A stretch of 64,000 nt of DNA from NCBI GenBank assembly GCA_015655145.1, contig JAATFO010000024.1, forward strand, positions 1-64,000, read 5' to 3'. This stretch comes from Enterobacterales bacterium. Its GTDB lineage: Bacteria; Pseudomonadota; Gammaproteobacteria; Enterobacterales; Enterobacteriaceae. The notes under the pieces were generated by a model that saw only the letters and a list, made by a program, of their open reading frames with translations, was not told the origin of the DNA and searched no databases. How positions within the stretch are numbered: the first letter of the stretch is position 1; the number at the start of each line of letters is the position of its first letter. Shown piece after piece: positions 58,775 through 64,000 of the stretch. The translations under genes and the position numbers were made by a program.

Positions 58775-60459
58775 ATAAACGCACTGGCTTGCTGAATCAG
58801 ACTGGTTTTGGTTAACGCGCCTAGAAATTTTCGTTCGTGGGCATTATTCAGCACGGGTAAACGTTCGAGAGTGACCTGAGTAAACGCCTCCCACCCTTCT
58901 CGAATAGTTTGGTGTTGGTATACACAAGGGAAATGAGTATCCATCACCGCGCTCACCGGCGAATCAAGGGTTAGTTCGTGTTCAACTATTTTATGCGCAA
59001 TATCATGAATAGAAACCACCCCAAGAAACTGCCCGTGCTCATCGACAATATAGACAAAACGCTCACGTTTCAGAGTACTCATCGCCAGTGCCTTTCCAAC
59101 GGATTCATGTGGCAGTAATGCCACCCCAGCGACAATAAATTGCGCAATGATACCGTTATCAAAATCAAATTTAGCGTCAGAACGACTAAAATGTTGGGTG
59201 ATAACCGGATAGGTACTGCTGGATTGCAGGCGATAGACCACCATTGACGCCAGCACCGCCGCGATCATTAGCGGAAACAACAAGCTACTGTTGAGGGTCA
59301 TTTCCAGCACCATCAACATCGCCATTAACGGCGCCTGGCTCACCGCCGCCAGCACTGCGGCCATCCCTACCGCAGCAAACAATAACGTGTTGTCTGGCGC
59401 CACGCCTGCCAGACTGGCAAGCGTGGCGATCGCCACACCCAGCAATGCGCCCACCAGTAACGCCGGAGTAAATAAGCCGCCAACGGCATTGGACCCCACG
59501 GAAAGCGCGGTGGCGACCATCTTCAACAGCAACAATAGCAACAACGCCTTGAGCGCCAGCCCGCCCGCCATGACCGCAACAATCACGTCATAACCGTTGC
59601 CCAGAATGTCTGTCGAGATGATAGCCAGCATGCCAACCGCCACCCCGCCGAGGCCCAAACGTAAAGGCAGGTTGTTAATGCGAGCAAACAGTTGCCGGCT
59701 CCGGCCGATCAGATAAATCATCAGCCATCCCGTCAACCCGGACAATAAACCGACGATAATGGTGATGCCCAGCGTGGTCGGGCTCAGTTGGAATTGTACC
59801 GTAGCAAAAGGGTAAATCGGTGAGCGAAAACCCAGCGCCCACATGGTCATCACGGCTACCGCGGACGCAATGACCAGCGGGATCAGCCTTTGTAATGCAG
59901 AAATACCGAACGCAATTTCCGCCACAAAAATGGCGGCGGCGAGCGGGGCATGATAGACCGAAGACAAACCAGCGGCGGCGGCCATCGCCACAACATCACT
60001 GTTTTTCAGCGCCAGCGATTTAAAACCATAGCGCCCCATTATGCTGCCGCACAATGCGGCAAGCTGTACCATCGGTCCCTCTTTACCAATGGAAGCGCCG
60101 CTACCAATACTGGCGATCGACGATAATGCGCGAAATAACGACGTTTTGGTCGGCACCGCGTCCAGCCGAGCGTTGATCACTTCAAGATAATCCGTTTTTA
60201 CCCGGGTGTTACGTTCAAGGATGGTAGCACAGCGAAGAAAATAGCCGGCAACCACCCCGCCAAGCCCGACAATCACGGGCCAGAGGAACCACGGCCACAC
60301 CATCATCGCCTGAGTAATGTCTTGCTGGCTATGGAATAGCAAACGGTTAATCACGGCAATAATCGCGCGAAACCCCAGCGTCACCAGCGCGGCGGCGCAG
60401 CCGACCGGAATGGCCACCAGAATGCTGTTCCAGCTCAGTGCATGTTTACTGTCGTTCAC
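58771..60459 (-). CDS. ClC-family chloride channel/antiporter with CBS domains
   Basis: 562-residue ClC protein. Membrane part residues about 1-420 with selectivity signatures GSGASIGKEGPM (gating Glu127) and AVGGLFTPALLVGALLG (about 330). The C-terminal cytoplasmic part (about 440-560) carries two CBS-like repeats (ERFVYIVDEHGQFLGVVSIHDIAH and LERLPVLNNAHERKFLGALTKTSLIQ). It is longer than E. coli ClcA (473) and ClcB (418), both without CBS domains, so it is a different subtype. The CBS part could sense nucleotides or ionic strength. Between ygjP and ygjR, where E. coli has ygjQ. Confidence 0.9.
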   Translation of the reverse strand: MNDSKHALSWNSILVAIPVGCAAALVTLGFRAIIAVINRLLFHSQQDITQAMMVWPWFLWPVIVGLGGVVAGYFLRCATILERNTRVKTDYLEVINARLDAVPTKTSLFRALSSIASIGSGASIGKEGPMVQLAALCGSIMGRYGFKSLALKNSDVVAMAAAAGLSSVYHAPLAAAIFVAEIAFGISALQRLIPLVIASAVAVMTMWALGFRSPIYPFATVQFQLSPTTLGITIIVGLLSGLTGWLMIYLIGRSRQLFARINNLPLRLGLGGVAVGMLAIISTDILGNGYDVIVAVMAGGLALKALLLLLLLKMVATALSVGSNAVGGLFTPALLVGALLGVAIATLASLAGVAPDNTLLFAAVGMAAVLAAVSQAPLMAMLMVLEMTLNSSLLFPLMIAAVLASMVVYRLQSSSTYPVITQHFSRSDAKFDFDNGIIAQFIVAGVALLPHESVGKALAMSTLKRERFVYIVDEHGQFLGVVSIHDIAHKIVEHELTLDSPVSAVMDTHFPCVYQHQTIREGWEAFTQVTLERLPVLNNAHERKFLGALTKTSLIQQASAFI

Positions 60460-60624
60460 ATTGTGTCCTTTGCGCGGAATAGTGACTGCCTGTCAGGCCG
60501 CCAGTGAACATCATATTGGAATGCGGATCACAGGATCAAATTTGCCACACTTTACGCATTGCGCTCATGCGCGCGCATGTTACTCTTCCTGTGTCATTCC
60601 GGTTTGTGGAGCCAGAGAATACCG

Positions 60625-61623
60625 ATGATTCGTTTCGCTATTGTAGGGACCAACTGGATCACTCGCCAGTTTGTTGATGCCGCGCATGAAACCGGCAAAA
60701 TGAAACTCACTGCCATCTATTCGCGTAGCCTTGAGCAGGCGCAAACCTTCAGCAACGACTACCCGGTTGAGCATTTATTTGTCTCACTCGAACAAATGGC
60801 GGCCTCCGCTGCCATTGATGCAGTTTATATCGCCAGTCCGAACGCGCTGCACTGCCAACAGGCACGGTTATTTTTACAGCACAAAAAACATGTAATCTGT
60901 GAAAAACCGCTGGCATCAAACCTTCATGAAGTCGAGCAGATGATCAGTTGCGCGCACGATAATCAGGTCATCCTTTTCGAAGCGTTTAAAACAGCAACCT
61001 TGCCCAACTTTCTGTCCATGCAACAAGCACTGCCTAAAGTGGGTAAGTTGCGTAAGGTCTTGTTCAATTATTGCCAGTATTCCTCGCGTTATCAACGCTA
61101 TCTTGCGGGCGAAAATCCCAATACGTTTAATCCCGCCTGGTCAAATGGATCGATCATGGACATTGGCTATTACTGCCTGGCATCCGCCATTAGTCTGTGG
61201 GGTGAGCCTGTTGGCATTAAAGCGCAGGCATCTCTGCTACCCAGCGGCGTGGATGCGCATGGTACGGTATTGATGGATTATGGTGATTTCGATGTCACGC
61301 TGTGGCACTCAAAAGTGAGCGATTCATCACTTCCGAGTGAAATTCAGGGCGAAGACGGCGCCCTGGTGATTGAACATATTTCCACCTGCCAGCGCGTCAC
61401 TTTTACCGCCCGCGGAGGAAAACCTCAAGACCTTAGCCAGCCGCAACACATTAATACCATGCTCTATGAAGCGACGCTTTTTGCCCGTCTGATTGAAGAG
61501 CATGACCTGAAGCATGCCGGTCTGTCCATTTCACGCAGTGTTGCCCGTGCATTGACAGAGATCCGTCGCCAGACCGGGGTGATTTTCCCCGCCGATACGC
61601 CACAAAATCCGCCCGTTGTGTAA
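60625..61623 (+). CDS. ygjR: Gfo/Idh/MocA family oxidoreductase YgjR
   Basis: 332 residues from MIRFAIVGTNWITRQF (upstream 22 codons not conserved). NAD(P)-binding Rossmann motif at residues 5-12 and the family signature CEKPLASN (about 93-100), followed by a C-terminal Gfo-type substrate domain with NPAWSNGSIMDIGYYCL. Substrate unknown. Divergent from the ClC gene, upstream of the alx riboswitch. Confidence 0.9.
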   Translation: MIRFAIVGTNWITRQFVDAAHETGKMKLTAIYSRSLEQAQTFSNDYPVEHLFVSLEQMAASAAIDAVYIASPNALHCQQARLFLQHKKHVICEKPLASNLHEVEQMISCAHDNQVILFEAFKTATLPNFLSMQQALPKVGKLRKVLFNYCQYSSRYQRYLAGENPNTFNPAWSNGSIMDIGYYCLASAISLWGEPVGIKAQASLLPSGVDAHGTVLMDYGDFDVTLWHSKVSDSSLPSEIQGEDGALVIEHISTCQRVTFTARGGKPQDLSQPQHINTMLYEATLFARLIEEHDLKHAGLSISRSVARALTEIRRQTGVIFPADTPQNPPVV

Positions 61624-61674
61624 ATATGTCTAAATATGTCGCTGTTCAGTTGCTTAGCGCCCGATCTCACCGTA

Positions 61675-61812
61675 TGTTACGCCTTAGCTAAGGGGAGTAA
61701 CTTGTCAACCGAGTGATCGTCATTACGATGCGTCAGCATCCGGTCATCGGGCAACCCAGAAAATATCCTGTGTTGTAAGTGAGACCTTGCCGAAAGGCGA
61801 GGTTTTGTTTGC
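61675..61812 (+). ncRNA. yybP-ykoY (Mn2+/pH-responsive) riboswitch of alx
   Basis: The leader has the hallmark AGGGGAGTAA (61691-61700) and, 80 bases on, GAGACCTTGCC that closes the motif. Next comes ACCTTGCC-gaaa-GGCGAGGT (61784-61803) followed by TTTGTTT, an intrinsic-terminator-like hairpin. This is the same arrangement as the PRE/SraF element of E. coli alx, which binds manganese and responds to high pH. The ATG of alx is about 95 bases downstream. Confidence 0.88.
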
Positions 61813-61904
61813 ATATCACAACATAACCAATGCCTTTCGCTGTCAGGCGGTGCGCCACTGCTGGGGCACAACCTGGTTATTTTGTTGATTGACAGGATAA
61901 AATT

Positions 61905-62870
61905 ATGCATACCGTTGCTACCCCCCTTCTTTGGGGCAGTTTCGCTGTCGTGGTGCTCATTATGCTGGCGCTTGACCTCTTTTTGCAGGGACGTCGTGGG
62001 GCGCAAAGCATGTCTCTCAAACAAGCGGCTTTCTGGAGCCTGGTCTGGGTTGCGCTTTCATTACTGTTCAGTGCCGTATTCTGGTGGTACCTCGATAATA
62101 CTGCCGGCCGTACCATGGCCAATACCCAAACGCTGTCTTTCCTTACCGGCTATCTGCTGGAAAAATCCCTCGCCGTTGATAACGTCTTTGTCTGGATGAT
62201 GCTGTTCAGTTATTTCTCCGTCCCGGCCGCCCTGCAACGGCGAGTACTGATCTATGGCGTATTAGGTGCGATTGTGCTGCGTACGGTGATGATTTTCGGC
62301 GGAAGTTGGCTGGTATCACAGTTTAGCGACATCCTCTACCTTTTCGGGGCGTTCCTGGTATTCACGGGGGTGAAAATGGCATGCACTAAACAAGATGACA
62401 ATACTGCGGTAGGCGATAAACCGTTGGTGCGCTGGCTGCGCGGCCACCTGCGTATGACAGAAAATCTGGCTGGCGAGCGTTTCTTCATCCGGAAAAATGG
62501 GGTACTGTTTGCCACGCCACTGCTGCTGGTGCTGATCTTGGTGGAACTGAGCGACGTGATTTTTGCTGTCGACAGTATTCCGGCGATCTTTGCCGTCACC
62601 ACTGATCCCTTTATTGTGCTGACCTCGAACCTGTTCGCCATCCTCGGTTTGCGCGCCATGTACTTCTTGCTGGCGAATGTAGCCGCCCGTTTCTCGATGT
62701 TGAAATACGGTCTCGCCATTGTGTTGATTTTTGTCGGCGTTAAAATGTTGATTGCTGACTGGTGGCATATTCCGGTGGCGATTTCACTTAGCGTGATCGG
62801 CGGCATTCTGGGGCTGACCTTGTTAATTAATCGCTGGGTTAATCGCCGCAATCACATATCGCGCCCGTAG
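61905..62870 (+). CDS. alx: TerC-family membrane protein Alx (Mn2+ exporter)
   Basis: 321-residue inner-membrane protein of the TerC family, about nine hydrophobic segments; the E. coli protein exports manganese and is induced by alkaline pH. Signature acidic membrane motifs LDLFLQGRR (early), [17 protein letters not shown] and [20 protein letters not shown] are intact, supplying metal-ligand Asp/Glu residues. Expressed behind the yybP-ykoY riboswitch just upstream. Followed by sstT on the same strand after 195 bp. Confidence 0.95.
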   Translation: MHTVATPLLWGSFAVVVLIMLALDLFLQGRRGAQSMSLKQAAFWSLVWVALSLLFSAVFWWYLDNTAGRTMANTQTLSFLTGYLLEKSLAVDNVFVWMMLFSYFSVPAALQRRVLIYGVLGAIVLRTVMIFGGSWLVSQFSDILYLFGAFLVFTGVKMACTKQDDNTAVGDKPLVRWLRGHLRMTENLAGERFFIRKNGVLFATPLLLVLILVELSDVIFAVDSIPAIFAVTTDPFIVLTSNLFAILGLRAMYFLLANVAARFSMLKYGLAIVLIFVGVKMLIADWWHIPVAISLSVIGGILGLTLLINRWVNRRNHISRP

Positions 62871-63065
62871 ATAACCATCATGGCCTAACCCGTTTCCCCG
62901 TGATCTCCACCGGATCATGGGGAATTCTTCCAACCCTGACAGAATTTTCTCTTCCTCTGGGCGCACATTTCCTTATACTTCCCGAAAAAACCCACGCGCC
63001 ATCATAACGGCACTGTGCGTATATTTGGTAAATTTTTATCACAATCAATGGTTTGATAACAAATT

Positions 63066-64000
63066 ATGGAAAAAAAGCCATCCAGACCAACGGACTACTC
63101 GTCTGATAATCGTCTGGTAAAACAAATCATCACAGGACTGGTCGCAGGAATCGCGTTGGCCTGGTTCTCCAAAGAGGGCGCTCTGACGGTTGGACTGCTG
63201 GGATCGTTGTTTGTCAACGGGCTAAAAGCGGTCGCGCCGCTGCTTGTTTTAGTGCTGGTGATGGCCTCAATCGCCAGTCATAAACAAGGACAAAAAACCC
63301 GTATCCGGCCAATCATCGCCCTCTATCTGTTCAGCACCTTTTTTGCCGCACTGGTCGCTGTGGTGTGCAGCAATCTGGCCCCGCAGACGCTGGCGCTTAA
63401 TGTCACTGACATCGATATCACCCCGCCCGCAGGCATTGCCGACGTCATGAATAGCTTGTTGATGAGTATGGTGGCTAACCCGATTGATGCTCTGATGCAT
63501 GCTAACTATATCGGTATTCTGGTCTGGGCGGTGGCGCTGGGTTTCGCCTTTCGACACAGTAGCGATACGACTCGACAAGTACTGAACGATGCCTCACAGG
63601 CCGTCACTTACGTGGTTCGCTGTGTGATTCGCTGCGCCCCGATCGGTATTTTCGGTCTGGTGGCCTCGGTACTCGCCACCACGGGTTTCTCGGCACTGTG
63701 GGGCTATGCGCAGCTGCTGTTACTGTTGATTGGTTGTATGCTCCTGATGGCGCTGGTGTTTAATCCTATACTGGTATTCTGGACAACGCGCCGCAACCCT
63801 TATCCATTGGTCTTTACCTGTCTGTATGAAAGCGGGATCACCGCCTTTTTTACCCGCAGCTCCGCCGCCAACATTCCAGTGAATATGGCGCTGGCAAAAC
63901 GCCTTAATCTGGATGAAGACACTTATTCCATTTCGATTCCTCTCGGCGCCACCCTCAGTATGGCAGGGGCATCAATTACCATTACCGTGCTAACATTGGC
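63066..64000 (+). CDS. sstT: Na+/serine-threonine symporter, 3' end outside window
   Basis: Dicarboxylate/amino-acid:cation symporter (SDF family) importing serine and threonine with sodium. 311 codons are visible of about 410. After a variable 15-residue start ([15 protein letters not shown]) it aligns with E. coli Sst[41 protein letters not shown], and the [14 protein letters not shown] hairpin loop with [20 protein letters not shown] at the right edge. Confidence 0.95.
   Translation, partial: MEKKPSRPTDYSSDNRLVKQIITGLVAGIALAWFSKEGALTVGLLGSLFVNGLKAVAPLLVLVLVMASIASHKQGQKTRIRPIIALYLFSTFFAALVAVVCSNLAPQTLALNVTDIDITPPAGIADVMNSLLMSMVANPIDALMHANYIGILVWAVALGFAFRHSSDTTRQVLNDASQAVTYVVRCVIRCAPIGIFGLVASVLATTGFSALWGYAQLLLLLIGCMLLMALVFNPILVFWTTRRNPYPLVFTCLYESGITAFFTRSSAANIPVNMALAKRLNLDEDTYSISIPLGATLSMAGASITITVLTL

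Overview
The window is chromosomal DNA of an enterobacterium. Gene content and order follow the Escherichia coli serA-rpiA-argP ... metK-sprT-endA-rsmE-gshB ... mutY-yggX-mltC ... speC backbone, and later fadH-rlmG-ygjP ... ygjR-alx-sstT. Protein similarity is high but clearly not E. coli, Salmonella or Klebsiella. The moderate GC and the accessory genes would suit a soft-rot or plant-associated lineage (Pectobacteriaceae: Pectobacterium, Dickeya, Brenneria, Lonsdalea), but the sequence alone does not fix the genus. I see no tRNA, rRNA or CRISPR array.

Layout. 1-5.7 kb: serA (3' part outside the window), rpiA, argP, yggE, argO, mscS. 5.8-7.5 kb: a decayed IS110-family (IS1111-type) element between mscS and fbaA. 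7.5-13.4 kb: central carbon genes fbaA, pgk, epd, tktA. 13.6-17.5 kb: a YidB-like gene, then speB and speA (agmatine/putrescine synthesis) with a small YqgB-like leader frame overlapping the speA start. 18-32.4 kb: metK, sprT, endA, rsmE, gshB, yqgE, ruvX, a pilT-like gene, yggS, yggT, rdgB, hemW, yggN, yggL, trmB, mutY, yggX, mltC. E. coli neighbours galP, yggU and nupG are missing from their usual places.

32.5-54.7 kb is the accessory part. It holds: (a) a two-gene PEP-hydrolase-like/Tm-1-like operon facing a TetR regulator; (b) speC; (c) a five-gene minus-strand cluster of an MdfA-like exporter, a LuxE-type acyl-protein synthetase, a LuxC-type acyl reductase fused to an adenylate-forming domain, a further PaaK/LuxE-like enzyme and a GNAT acetyltransferase, with no luciferase genes; (d) a six-gene operon of IclR regulator, OPT-family transporter, DUF1177 protein, AroM-like protein, peptidase E and Asp/Glu racemase, which looks like a peptide or amino-acid-conjugate uptake and breakdown system; (e) the L-idonate operon idnD-idnO-idnT without idnR or idnK. 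Cluster (c) is the best candidate for an undescribed system: a fatty-acid-reductase-like pathway wired to an acetyltransferase and an efflux pump, probably making and exporting an acyl-derived small molecule.

54.9-64 kb returns to the backbone: fadH, rlmG, ygjP, a ClC-family channel/antiporter with CBS domains, ygjR, alx preceded by a clear yybP-ykoY (Mn2+/pH) riboswitch, and the 5' part of sstT.
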